A DNA stretch of 64,000 nt from Cyanophora paradoxa (lineage: Eukaryota > Glaucocystophyceae > Cyanophorales > Cyanophoraceae). Every line of letters starts with the position of its first letter. Within the stretch, counting starts at the first letter, position 1. Position numbers and translations under genes: made by a program. A model generated the notes under the pieces. It was given only the letters and a program-made list of their open reading frames with translations, did no database searches and was not told where the DNA came from. Below, piece after piece: positions 1-9,922 of the stretch. The stretch is from assembly GCA_004431415.1 (NCBI GenBank), contig QPMI01000395.1:558001-622000 (forward strand), in the 5' to 3' direction.

Positions 1-1625
1 GCCTGAAGACCTCTCCAGAGTGGAGAAAGCGGGTCTTCGGAGTAGTCGAGGCGTCGCTCGTTACATTCAATCACCGCTAGTTTGTACTCGTCGAGTAATA
101 CACCGTGGAGCTCGAAGGGCTTCCGGGGAACGTCCAAGGTCCCCTGTTCCGGGGGCGTCTGTGTCCGGTCAAGGTACCGGTCGACGGTAGCCAGCCAGCT
201 GTTGGGGCTATTCGCGAAGTGGCCTCCGAAGGGCAGGTTGAGCACGCGCGTGATGTACTCCACCATTTCGACTCCCATTGTGAAGTAGAAGTCTGGGCTT
301 GTCGGCCACAGCAGCCTATTTGGCTTTGCCGAGAACGGATCCGAACAGCGAAGCCAAGGGCTGCGCCATGAGTGATGCCGTTCCAACTCCCGAGGCTTCG
401 AGTGGAAGTAGATGCGTGCTCCAGCCGCTGCAATGTGAATTGCGTTGGCCAGGGCTGTCACCCGCATCTCGAGGGCGATGTCTCGATCGAGCGCTGGAGG
501 TGTCGCCGTGGGGTAAGGCGCGAATTCGTCGTCGAAGGGCGGCGGCAGGTGCGACTCGAGGGTTAAGCGTTCCAGTGCCGTCATGCGGACCGTCAGCGCG
601 TCGGCGAGAGTGGGGAAAGGCGCATAGTAGTCCCCGTGCGGTTCGAAGTAAGTAGGGAATTGTGCCCGCATGCTTCGGCCGTACGAGATCATGACGTCGA
701 AGAGCCAAGGCAATATTCCTTGCCGTGAAGTCGTCAGGGTTATTGCTTGTTGTGCATCAAGGCCCAGCAGCTCGAGGACAGATGCGTGACGCAGCGTCTC
801 TTCCAAGCTATCCGTAGTGTCGGCTGTGCCCGCAATTCTCATGATCGCATAAGCGACAGCGCGGAGATGGGCGGTATGTTTGAGCAAAATCGCTGATTGC
901 TCCTCGACATCGACGTACGTGACGAGTCTGTCGAGGACGTGCCGGTTAGCCGGGTTCAGCTCCGTGAGTCCGTCAGGCAGCGTGGAAATGTTTGTGAGGT
1001 AGAGGCCGGTCTTGGACGGGTCCGTACTTGCATTCCATGGCGTGTACTTGCGATAGGTTGCAAACAGGTTGGGATTGTCGACCGCAGCCGCTGCCTCTGC
1101 GTAGCCGGGCATTGTGCTTGGTATGACCCCACAGTCTCCGAGGCGCTGTGAAACTGCAGCAGTGACCTCGCCCAAGTGTGTGGTTCTCACGATTGCGCCG
1201 GTCTCCGGCGGGACTGGAAGTGGCGGTTCAGGTTCCGGAATCGGGACGGGAATGGCGCCGACTTGGATGTAACGCTGGGGATCCTCAGTGACAGTAGGGT
1301 AAGTCCGGGAAATGTGAATTGGTCCCGAGCCATCTTCCTCTGCCGTTGGCTCCTCCTCGTTCCAGGATCGCCAGTATTCACGTGCATATATCCACGCGCG
1401 CGAGTGTGGGCGAGCCCACAGTCGGGGACGGCAATCCCCTGGGCATTCAATCCAGTCGGGTCCTGGAGGGCTTTCGGACTCAACGATGAAGTCATCCGGC
1501 CTTGCCGTAGGGCTGTGATCGGCGGGGTTTGTCATGCTGGGCGTGTCCGTGGGCTCAACGTTCGACCTGTCTACCTCGCCGGCCGTGGCCGGGGCGGTAG
1601 TTGCGGGGTCGTGGTCGATTCGTTG
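1..1625 (-). CDS. long open frame running off the left edge
   Basis: One minus-strand frame is open from just after a TGA at 1628-1626 to base 1, about 541 codons with no stop, so the protein continues outside the window. The first ATG is at 1535-1533, but the frame probably continues from the upstream segment at 1571-1882, because both sides of the frame change encode the same Ala/Thr/Pro spacer. The first third is acidic and Pro-rich. From about 1.1 kb leftward it looks like a folded, mostly helical domain with well-spread hydrophobic residues. No family was recognised. Its length and composition argue against a chance frame. Confidence 0.55.
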
Positions 1626-1882
1626 TCAGTTGGCAGTGTCAAAGTCTGCTCCCTGACAGTTATGGTCATGTCCGGAGTCGCTTGCTCTGAAGCTATAACG
1701 CCGGGTTGAGCCACGCCAGCCGTGGCCGGGGCGGCTTCCAGGGGCGTCGTAAGGGTCGGAGATGCAGGGCTCGGGTTGATTGTTACGTTGGTAGCATTCG
1801 TCTCAGTTTGCGGCGCGCCGGCCGTGGCCGGGGCGACGGTAATGAGACTGGAGGGATTCGTAGTGCCATAACCAAGGGCCAC
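1571..1882 (-). pseudogene. spacer-rich segment of the frameshifted polyprotein
   Basis: A 103-codon open segment rich in Thr, Pro and Ala that contains the recurring APATAGA spacer twice. It ends at the point where the next frame (1625-1) takes over with the same spacer, so a single indel near 1600-1630 would join them. No folded domain is visible; it is probably a flexible linker between modules. Confidence 0.4.
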
Positions 1883-2149
1883 GCTGTCGCTGGGGCTGAG
1901 GACACCACTCCCGGGATCGTCCAGGCTTGGGGGTCGGCCGAGGTCGCCCTGAACGGGGGTGAAGGTGTCCGTTCCGGGGTCTCAGATGACGACGTCGGTG
2001 GTGTATCTTCCATCTTGTTCGCGATGGTCTGTACCCGGACTTGTCGTGGCTTGTATTTCCGCGTAGCGCTCGAGGCGGTCCTGTTCGCTTCGCGTCCCCG
2101 TGCTCGAGCGTAACCAGTAAGCGCCGCCGCCATGTAAGGACCTTTGCCC

Positions 2150-3215
2150 TCACCCAAGGCGTAATCGGCGTCGTACGCCGTGTTCACGCTCGCCGTCAGA
2201 TCCACGCATCCAGGCGCCGTTCGGGTTTGGTTCCAGCTGGTCGTTGAGGCGCTCGGCTCGGGCGTCGTTCCCGCTCGTACATAAGATCGATAAAGTTACG
2301 CTTGTCGTCGTCAGTCGGGTATGTCCATGAGGGGGCCAGGTTGTACTGGTCTCCAGCTGGGCTGCAATGAAGTCATATGACTCAGGGATGATCTTCATGG
2401 CTTCCTTATACTTCCGCTGCTCGTCCGGGTCGTAAATTCGGCGCAAGATGGCTGTGACTCGGATTGGATTGAAATACTCGTAGGCGGATCCGTGCTCGCC
2501 GATGCCGAAGTAAGGAATGGTGCAGCCACGGCTGTCTACCACTCCGGCCTCGTGAGACTGGTACGAGATGATCGTCGTTGGCTTCAACAGCCGCGGGGAT
2601 TGCGAGCTTCCTCAGGCCAGTGCTGCTGTGGTTGCGTCGTGAGGCTGACCAATGGGCCGTGAGCCGGTGTCGGGGTGCGCTGCGCGTGTCCCCGGTCCTG
2701 GTTGGAGTTCGAGTTGCCGTGCGTAGGGTCCCGTAGTTGAACCGCTGGTTGGGTCGCGTGCTGGACCATTCTGTGTTGGCGTGGACTCTGTACGCACGTA
2801 CGTCGAACGGCTCCATGTTAAGGTTGATGAAGCGGTCGTAAACATTGGCATAGCCATGCTTGCAGGCGAGCTGGCTCTCGGGCCACCAAGCGAGCGCTTC
2901 CATGATGATTGCATTGAACGTCTCCTCGGCTCGAGTTGTTACTCTCCGGTCCAAGGGGCCGTCCGGGCCCACAGGCGTCGGATGGGGTACAAGCCTGTCA
3001 CCTCGGCGTCTGGGTAGTTGCAATAAGACACGAGTGGGTACTTGCCACACGTCCCACAGTTCATAGTCATCTCGACGCGAGTGCTGGTGAACTGTCCGTC
3101 GGGGTTGTAAAGGTGCCGTCGGTAAAATAACATGTTCAGCTGTTGGCAGTGGTGGTGACATGTGGCTGCGTGCCCTTGTGATGGCGCCGTTCGGGCGACT
3201 GGCGTTGCCGGGCAT
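2150..3215 (-). pseudogene. two overlapping open segments of the polyprotein
   Basis: The frame open at 3215-2406 carries plausible protein sequence in its middle part (about 2.95-2.75 kb; helical, Trp/Tyr-rich, including ALAWWPESQLACKHGYANVYD). The frame at 2587-2150 then takes over, with a segment beginning KPTTIISYQSHEAG and an Asp/Glu/Lys-rich helix. The downstream half of the first frame turns Arg/His/Ser-rich, which is typical of reading out of frame. A frame change near 2.58-2.75 kb is implied. No family was recognised. Confidence 0.35.
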
Positions 3216-3946
3216 GGTCCGGGAAAGCCAACCGCCTCGCAGCGGATGTAGATTTGCTGGGCGCCAGGGCTCACAAAGACGCTGTTCACCGTCTGTTTGG
3301 TAAAGAAGCTATCGCCTCCAAACATGTTATAGTCACCATTGCTTCCGGCCCGGAATCGCTGCCGCAGGATGCTGACAGCGTCCGTGGTCAGGCATTTAGC
3401 TTGGCTTCGCATGTAGCTCATGGAAGGTTTCGCGTTGCGACTCCGGTTCCGAGTTGCGAGCATCCATTTGACAGAGGAGTTCGTCGGCTCTGGCACGAGC
3501 GAGTTCCGTGGGTACGTTTCCAGATAAGCGTCAAGAACTGCTTGAGCTATCGTGGGGTACGTCGTGGGGGGCATCATGGTGACGATCCATGTGAGTGCCG
3601 CCGTTGGGCTGCAGTTGTAGAGTTCCCAAAGATCAACGTTTTCTCGCCGTGTGCGATTATGTACTGATTCGGCCCATCCTCGTATCAGTGATACTTGTTC
3701 TGAAGTCCATTGGGTACCGCGGTCCAATGGCATTTCAAGTGATGTCGGAGGAGGCTGGGCTACCCCGTCAGCTATTGCTGGTGTGGGTGTCGAGTGTGGT
3801 GGAGGCGGGACATGTACTGCGCCGGCCGTGGTCGGGGCAGGTACTGAGTCTCGCGCAGTAGGGACGGTGATCGCGCCGGCCGTGGCCGGGCGGGTGTAAT
3901 ATCTCGTGTCGTAGGAACTGGTACTGCGCCGGCCGTGGCCGGGCAA
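2939..3946 (-). pseudogene. 335-codon segment of the polyprotein
   Basis: This is the longest closed segment of the block. It opens with three copies of the Pro/Ala/Thr spacer (PATAGA-like, encoded by a repeated GC-rich 18-mer), then enters a helical region around TSEQVSLIRGWAESVHNRTR and a Cys/His-rich stretch (CHHHCQQ, then NCGTCGKYPLVSYC) that could bind metal. The layout, flexible spacer then compact domain, recurs along the block. No known family was recognised. It is bounded by frame changes on both sides. Confidence 0.4.
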
Positions 3947-4568
3947 GTGTTCGTTCCAAGTTGTAGTTGTCGGATGGTCGGTCCCGCCGTGTCCAATTCA
4001 CGGCCTGCTGCCATGCACCAGTGTTGATTGCATTGGCCGTCCGCTTCGCCCACTCATTGAGCAGTATGAGGTCAGCGGAGGTTGTGCGCCTGAGGATTGT
4101 AGCCCGGATAGCTGTCGTCAAATTAAGTCGATCTGTCAAGTCTGGGGGTTGCTGGACTGGATGTTCAGCTAACGTATCCCAGTGTTCGTGATCACGGTCA
4201 CCACTGAGGGGTCGAGCGTCCGGTACGCAAGGTCGATCCATGTCAGTTCCCGCAACTGGGTTGCCGTTCCAGAATGCTTGCACTGCCGTGCGTTTAAGTA
4301 GTGTGATGTACTGAGGTCGGCCCGCGGCTGCGTTGGCTGGGTGGGCCTGGCCCAAGCTGCGAAGTGAATCCACAAGCGTCGTGAGATGCAAGTGGAGTGC
4401 ACGGTCCGCCGGTCCGTTCGAAGGCTGCCGACTCTGACCGTGAATCTCGCGCGGTTCCAGTGCTCCGGCTGCCGACTGCTGGATTGTTATCGGCTTGCAC
4501 CGGTCACAGCACTCGTGAATGAAAGTTGTCTCGCCGCCAACGTCACCGTGAGGCTCGTACTGAACCAC
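3768..4568 (-). pseudogene. 266-codon segment of the polyprotein
   Basis: An open segment with a helical core near LTTAIRATILRRTTSADL and NEWAKRTANAINTGAW. This core resembles in spacing the helix following the spacer in the 3946-2939 segment, so the block may contain repeated related domains. Towards its 3' end it becomes Arg/Pro-rich where the GC-rich spacer is read in another frame. No family was recognised. Confidence 0.35.
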
Positions 4569-4609
4569 GTCTGGGAATGTGGAAAGGTCGCTCTCCCCAG
4601 CCGTTTCCG

Positions 4610-5230
4610 CTAACGGTGGTGTTGGCGTTGAGGTGCAGCTAATTTGTTGACGTTGTAGTCAAGAGCGTGGTGAAAGATGGGCCGTACATGTTCGTGAGGG
4701 ATAGGGTACCGATGAAGCATCGTTACGTCATCGACGTCGGTACTGCCGTTCTGCAGTGCCTGCTCTCTTGCACCCGCTGCTGTCGCACACAGTCCCGCAC
4801 CCTTGTGTCCGAAGAGTATGGTAATGTGCTTCAGTTGGGGGCAATAGAGGACAGCGTCGATGAACGCCTGTCGGAAGTCGCAGCCAGGGAAGCCATGTGT
4901 GAACCATGCACTTCCGGGCACTTCGCGAAAGTAGACGGGGTTTGCGAGGCGTCGTCTGTGCATGTAGCCCAGTACTTCTCGTAGGTACGTCGTGAGCGGC
5001 CCTACGTACTCAGCGATACATTCGGCCGGCTCCACGATCGGGTTCACCGTAGGCGAGATGACCGGTGTTGCGTGCTCCACTACCGGCTTCTGCGCCGTCG
5101 AGGCAACGGGTGGCTGGCCGTCATGAGCCTTTGCCGTCGAGACGTTTGTGGTCTTGCCCCCTTTGCTGGTAAGTGCCGCCTTCGTTGCCGCGATCTCGAG
5201 ACCGAGGTTGGCGGCCCGCGCCGTAACGTC
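4610..5230 (-). pseudogene. segment with a conserved-looking folded domain
   Basis: The frame is open from about 5.23 kb. It begins with a helical Ala/Lys-rich stretch (VKTLQDVTARAANLGLEIAA), crosses a linker, and continues as a compact domain including YLREVLGYMHRRRLANPVYF and HITILFGHKGAGLC. It joins the upstream 5242-5960 segment through a frame change at about 5.23 kb. The domain looks genuinely folded but I cannot name it. Confidence 0.4.
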
Positions 5231-5241
5231 CTGCAGCGTCT

Positions 5242-5960
5242 TTACCAGAGGCCCTTGGAGGTGTTCAGCGCACGTGTCCGTGTTCCAGCAGGTCTTTGTC
5301 GCGTTCTTGTCGACTTCGATCCGCCGTACTGGGATTGCCGCGGCTTGTGTAATTGCAGAGATACGTTCCCGAATGAAGCCAAATTTGGTTGTATACTTGT
5401 TGCTCTTGGGGCGGGTTGGGTGGCAGCTCGCGCTCCAAGGTTGGCCATTTTAGCCAGTGCTCTGTTGACCTTGTCGAGGACGGTCGATGTCACTGCCGAC
5501 ACTCGTACTTCTTCTCGCTGCAAGTCGTATAGAGCTTGTGTTACGTTAACAGGTCTGGGCTGGAAGTGTGGTTTAGTAGCCCGCGTTCTAGCTTCTTGCA
5601 CCAGTTCTGCGATTTGCTGTTCCGTAGGCGTGGAGGTAGGTGCTGGCGCCGACGTCGTGGTCGGGGCTGGCACTTCTCCCATTGGAACTGGCTGTGCGAC
5701 GTGTACCGGCACAGTTTGCAAGACTGGTGTCTCCACTGGGTTCGTCGGCGCCGGCATCGTGGCCGGGGCCTGCGTTGCAGTGGTTGGCACTGTCGGCGTG
5801 TGTAATGAAGCCGTAGTTCCAGGTGGGCCCACGGGCGCCGGCGTCGTGGCCGGGGTCTGTGGTACACCTGTTGTGAGGGGCGTAGTGGTGTCAGACGGGC
5901 ACGTAGGCGCCGGCGTCGTGGCCGGGGTCTTTGGTGCGTCCGTCGTCGTTGTAGGATTGT
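5242..5960 (-). pseudogene. spacer plus coiled-coil segment of the polyprotein
   Basis: It starts with repeats of the type TPATTPAP, encoded by a GC-rich repeat near 5.64, 5.75, 5.84 and 5.91 kb, then a Thr/Pro/Val linker. A predicted helical region follows around QQIAELVQEARTRATK and VTSTVLDKVNRALAKMANLG. It lies directly downstream of the zinc-knuckle segment, the place where many Gag proteins have a flexible tail. It ends in a stop at 5242, where the next frame continues. Confidence 0.4.
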
Positions 5961-6952
5961 CATTGGCAGTGATGCCGAGGGGGGGCGCGATGAAGGTCCT
6001 CCACCACCGCCGCGACCGCCGCCTCGTCCGCCGCCTCGTCCGCCACCTCGTCCACCGCGGCCACCACGGTCACCGCGACCCAGGGGTAGGTGTCCTTATT
6101 ACCGCCTCCTGCGCCGCCACCGCCGTCACGGTTGCCGTTCCGGGGGCAGTTTGCTTGGAGGTGTTCAGTTGAGTTACAAAGTCGGCACTTCTTGGGTTGA
6201 GTGCATTCCGATTGGCGATGTCCGTAACCTTGACAGTTAAAGCATTGGAGGTTCGACGTCGGGTTAGCCGCTGCATTTTGCGTGGGCTGCGTCGGCGCCG
6301 TCTGTCCGTTTGAGCCAGTGGGAATCTTGCAGGTTTCTGCCGCCATTCGTACAATTGGGTTGTTGTCGCCGCTCTGGATCATCTCCAGTAGCTTATACCG
6401 GTAGTCATGCCGTGGGCATTCCAGGTAATCGTCAGCGTAATGGTGGCGTTCGGCCGGCGGTAAATTGTCAGGGCACCGCCAGCAGTAGAAGTCGTGGTTG
6501 GTACCGCGGTGTTTAGGCTTCTCTGCTCGGTGGTAACCTTCCCGTTGTTTAATTGCAGTAATCTTCTCAACGCGCGGGTAATTGTAATTGGGTTTCCCCG
6601 TCTGCTTCTTGTCGTTGGCCGGTGCAGGTATAGCTGCCGTGTATGCCGAGTTCGGGTTCGGTTGTCCGGAGCTTGGATGAGTGTAAACCGCGGACGCCCC
6701 GAGGGGTGCCCGGCTTGAACTCTTCCTACGCTTCGAATGTCCCGAGCTGGAGTCAGAGCCGTCAGAGTCGTCTGAGCTCTGCGATTGCCGTCGTGCACGT
6801 TGCTCCCGTCGTTGTTCCCGGCGCTGTTCCCGCTCGACTCGAGAGATCTTCTTGGAAGACTTAGCCTCCCCAGTCGATGCCGAGCGGACCTCGACGAAGA
6901 GGCCAGGTGGTATAGCGGCGAAGGCGTCGGTCATGAAAGAAGCAAGCTTCAT
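5960..6952 (-). CDS. Gag-like protein segment with two CCHC zinc knuckles
   Basis: A 330-codon segment with an Arg/Gln/Glu-rich basic region (EREQRREQRREQRARRQ), a Ser/Asp tract, and two adjacent CCHC motifs, CFNCQGYGHRQSEC and CRLCNSTEHLQANC. Each follows C-x2-C-x4-H-x4-C, the nucleic-acid-binding zinc knuckle of retroelement Gag proteins and some cellular RNA-binding proteins. A second Cys/His cluster (FYCWRCPDN...HHYADDYLECPRH) lies upstream. The tail is Gly- and Ala/Asp-rich. The frame is linked to the 7727-7074 segment through two small frame changes between 7.07 and 6.95 kb. Nucleic-acid binding is well supported; retroelement origin is inferred. Confidence 0.65.
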   Translation of the reverse strand: MKLASFMTDAFAAIPPGLFVEVRSASTGEAKSSKKISRVEREQRREQRREQRARRQSQSSDDSDGSDSSSGHSKRRKSSSRAPLGASAVYTHPSSGQPNPNSAYTAAIPAPANDKKQTGKPNYNYPRVEKITAIKQREGYHRAEKPKHRGTNHDFYCWRCPDNLPPAERHHYADDYLECPRHDYRYKLLEMIQSGDNNPIVRMAAETCKIPTGSNGQTAPTQPTQNAAANPTSNLQCFNCQGYGHRQSECTQPKKCRLCNSTEHLQANCPRNGNRDGGGGAGGGNKDTYPWVAVTVVAAVDEVADEAADEAAVAAVVEDLHRAPPRHHCQ

Positions 6953-7073
6953 TTCCCTGAAGTCTGCTGAAGCGTCGTCCTCGGTTCGTGTTCGAGGGCG
7001 ATCCGCTTCAATTCAGGTATCTTGTCGCGGGCGTTCAGGAAGTTACGGTACCGGTTGTGACCCTCCTGGGTGT

Positions 7074-7727
7074 TCATGTTGGTGTAAGATCCCCACTGTG
7101 CCCAGCGCGTCGGTTGATCTGGCTCTCCAGCGTCTTCACAATGTCGATGGGCTTCATCTTCTGTCCGTCTGGGAGGAGGGTCGAGGATGGGAGTAAGTCG
7201 TGTACGGCCTTCAGCGCGTCGGGTAAAGGACTGCCGTCGTAAGGTGACTTGAGGCGCGTGTCCAAGGCCTCACTCTCCTCGGGGCTAATCTTGCTGATGA
7301 GGAATCGCATGTATGAGGGGAGGCCCTTGATCGTGCCGGGTTGATCGAGCGCGGCTTCAGCGCTCTCAAGTTCGGCGTTGGCCTTCTTAAGGCGTTCCAG
7401 TAACCGCTGCCCGTTGAAGCTCTGCCTCTCCGTCTTGCTCATGGCCAAGATGCGCTTGCCGAGCTCCTGGCATCTCTCGTCGGCCGCCTCCTTGGCGTTG
7501 ACCTTGACAGCGGTGCCTTGCACAAGGGTCGATACGATGGACCTGAGGCCTGCCGACAGGGCTTGCAGTAGAACAAGGAGGAGGGCGAGGCTCTTCTGAG
7601 AGCCGTCGTTCTCGGTCGAGTACTTCTTGGGGTCCGATGCAGCAATGGCGCGGCCGTCGTTGATATGAGTAATGACGCCCTCAGGTTTGAGGGCTGGCCG
7701 GGGCTGGTGGCGATGAGCCCTCCGCAA
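7074..7727 (-). CDS. helical segment upstream of the zinc knuckles
   Basis: 217 codons of helical, charged protein (for example SLALLLVLLQALSAGLRSIV, then ERCQELGKRILAMSKTERQ). It occupies the position a capsid-like region would have relative to the zinc knuckles. The following 120 bp continue in a second frame (starting NTQEGHNRYRNFLNARDK) and then in a third (6952), so at least two indels separate it from the knuckle segment. No capsid family was recognised. Confidence 0.45.
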   Translation of the reverse strand: MRRAHRHQPRPALKPEGVITHINDGRAIAASDPKKYSTENDGSQKSLALLLVLLQALSAGLRSIVSTLVQGTAVKVNAKEAADERCQELGKRILAMSKTERQSFNGQRLLERLKKANAELESAEAALDQPGTIKGLPSYMRFLISKISPEESEALDTRLKSPYDGSPLPDALKAVHDLLPSSTLLPDGQKMKPIDIVKTLESQINRRAGHSGDLTPT

Positions 7728-7904
7728 TCTTCACGCGCGTCGGGGGCTCTGCGTCGACTCCGCCGCGTAGCTGCGAGGACTCCGCACGGTTGGTCGCCGC
7801 AATCTCAGCCGAGTCGCCGTACGCGTGCGTCGGCACCGGGTTCCGGATGCGGGAGCCGCCATGCTCGTCGCGGTTCATGTTGACGTTGATGGTCTCTGAG
7901 TGAT

Positions 7905-8590
7905 TTCGAAGACCGTCGGTGAACGGAGCGCAGCCGCTGCGTGAGCGGGTGTGATCTGAAGTAAGATGTACGGTGGTGATGGTCCTGAGAGCTGAGGTGC
8001 TCCGTAGACCGGCGACGAAGTCGAGGATGATCTTCTGAGCGGGTGCTCTGAAGATCGACGACGCACAGATCTCAGCCGCTACGTGAGCGGGTGTGATCTG
8101 TAAAAATAGATGACGGGTGGATGATCTTCTGAGCTGAGGTGCTCTGAAGATCGACGACGCACAGATCTCAGCCGCTACGTGAGCGGGTGTGATCTGTAAA
8201 AATAGATGACGGGGTTGATGATCTTCTGAGCTGAGGTGCTCTGAAGATCGACGACGCACAGATCTCAGCCGCTACGTGAGCGGGTGCGATCCGTACAAGT
8301 TGACGAGGGGGTTGACGGTGGCCTTCTGAGCGGGGTGCTCGGAAGATCGACGTACAGATTTCAGCCGCTACGTGAGCGGGTGCGATCCGTACAAGTTGAC
8401 GACGGGGTTGACGGTGATCTTCTGAGCGGGGTGCTCTGAAGATCGACGTACAGATTTCAGCCGCTACGTGAGCGGGTGCGATCCGTACAAGTTGACGACG
8501 GGGTTGACGGTGACCTTCTGAGCGGGGTGCTCTGAAGATCGACGTACAGATTTCAGCCGCTACGTGAGCGGGTGCGATCCGTACAGGTTG
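7905..8590. repeat. about 96-bp tandem repeat with two hairpins per unit
   Basis: The word GAAGATCGACG recurs at about 8050, 8146, 8243, 8342, 8438 and 8534, giving periods of 96, 97, 99, 96 and 96 bp; a more diverged unit covers 7905-8049. Each unit contains one inverted repeat, ACAGATC...GATCTGT with inner arms CCGCT/AGCGG around ACGTG, and a second, GATCTTCTGAGC...GCTCTGAAGATC, with 11 of 12 positions pairing. Because 96 is a multiple of 3, part of the array also reads as a 32-residue repeat on the minus strand, but coding is not otherwise supported. Confidence 0.85.
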
Positions 8591-9539
8591 CTCGTTTACG
8601 TCCTGCGTGTCACGTACGCGGCGTATGCCGGTGTGTCCGTAACGTACTGCGTCGCGATCGCGGCCGCCGTGTGGCCGACTACGAGGGCGAGGGCAGTCGA
8701 GCAGTCACTGCGTGTCGTTGGCCGAGCTGCTGACAGTGTTGTCAACAGCTGCGGAGCTCTCAGCGCGCGTGCACGAGCACGACGATCGCGACGAGAGTAC
8801 GACACGACAGCGACAGCAACGTGCAGTGCAGATCGCGCACCGATACACGTTGCCCTTTAGGCGTAACGAGCCGCAAGTCACGGGTCGCTACACGTAAAGG
8901 TCGAGTGATTTCGCCTCACTCTCTCCTGCACTGGGGCAGCGAGCCGCAAGACACGGGTCACTGCCTGCAGCGAGTGTTCGTTCCCGCACGTGTCCTGCGT
9001 AGAGCAAGGCACGCCGCGCGACAAGTTTGGCGAAGGACAAGGAAGTCAGCTCCGTCAGTTAGGTCGTGCTCCGGCCGGTCGGCGCGTCCAGCGGGCACGC
9101 GGTCGTGTAGTCTAGCACGTCCGTCGAGGATGACGCACTCTCCTCCCGCGGGTTCACGCCAGGTGGCGGCGGGTCGTTGTCGAACCGCCGTCAGGCCAGC
9201 GATCGTCCCGGCGAGGGTCAAATAGGCTTAGTTAGTGTCCCAATGTGATCCCAGCCCCATGCCTAGGCAGCAGGCGCGCAGGCGTAGCACGAACGGGTCG
9301 CAGCTGGGCTTCTTACAGGACTGAGGGGGTATCGAACAACGTAGGGGGGGGGTACAGAATCTGTCTACGAACCGGCAACGCCGGAGGAGTCCTAGGTACT
9401 GCGGAGGTACCGGCAAGTCTATGAGCTATTGAGAAGTGCTACAGCCTCAGCCCGCGCACTAGCACTATACTACAGAGTGGCTCGAAGGCCTGAATGCAAG
9501 CTAAACTACAGTGGCAACACACTCTATATATATATGTAA
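8591..9539. other. region without a supported gene
   Basis: GC-rich to balanced sequence just past the 96-bp array. Short open frames exist on both strands but have biased, low-information composition and no splice-linked partners. It may be flank or terminal sequence of the decayed element. I see no gene. Confidence 0.5.
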
Positions 9540-9764
9540 TTATCTTATAAGCGGGCACTACATCTCATTACCTTGCAAGCGGTCGCTATATACATCTCAT
9601 TAGATTATCATAAGCTTAAGGGGGCGCACAGGAGGTCCAGGTGGTCGAGGGCGGCCTTCATGAGGTCCATTGACTCGCTTAAGCTTCGAAGCTATATTAT
9701 ATCACTATGTCATTATCTTATAAGCGGGCACTACATCGATTATCTTATATATAAGGGGGCGCAC

Positions 9765-9922
9765 AGGAGGTCCAGGAGGTCGAGGGAGGTTCTCATGAAC
9801 CGCCACGTGCACACGCGCCTCGACCGCGAGCTCGAGGCTTCGACGTCGACGAGGAGGAGGCGCGCCGCGCGGAACAGGTGGCAGCCGACGTCCAGGCCCG
9901 CCACCGCCCCGCCCGACCGCGT
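9765..9922 (-). repeat. M1 module 4, exon A only
   Basis: A diverged A exon (HLFRAARLLLVDVEAS...SLDLLDLL) ends in the usual donor. A shorter A-like fragment repeats at about 9.62-9.67 kb. No B exon follows. Confidence 0.6.

Larger units (their letters stand above)
1575..5930. repeat. dispersed GC-rich 18-24 bp spacer repeat
   Basis: A short GC-rich word, GCCGGCCGTGGCCGGGGC, or its variant with GTCGTGGCC, recurs near 1580, 1718, 1819, 3820, 3871, 3930, 5642, 5751, 5838 and 5908. On the minus strand it encodes PATAGA or TPATTPA. The copies sit between the folded segments of the polyprotein and look like iterated interdomain spacers. Confidence 0.7.
1..8590 (-). mobile_element. probable decayed retroelement-like coding block
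   Basis: From about 7.73 kb to the left edge the minus strand is almost continuously coding, but the open frame changes about every 0.3-1 kb. In reading order the open segments are 7727-7074, 6952-5960, 5960-5242, 5230-4610, 4568-3768, 3946-2939, 3215-2150, 1882-1571 and 1625-1. Neighbouring segments overlap or abut and continue the same composition, including shared Pro/Thr/Ala spacers, so I read one ancestral polyprotein disrupted by indels. A tandem CCHC zinc knuckle suggests a Gag-type protein. I saw no reverse transcriptase YxDD, integrase or protease motif; they could lie beyond the left edge. Alternatives are a large host gene with sequencing indels or an unrelated element class. Confidence 0.45.

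Noticed and set aside
1-7727. Reverse transcriptase or integrase in the retroelement-like block
   Set aside because: I looked for YxDD, HHCC and DDE-type spacing in the open segments and found none, so only the zinc-knuckle evidence is claimed.
7905-8590. Regularly spaced repeats suggesting a CRISPR array
   Set aside because: The 96-bp units are directly adjacent with no unique spacers, and the window is eukaryotic with spliceosomal introns.
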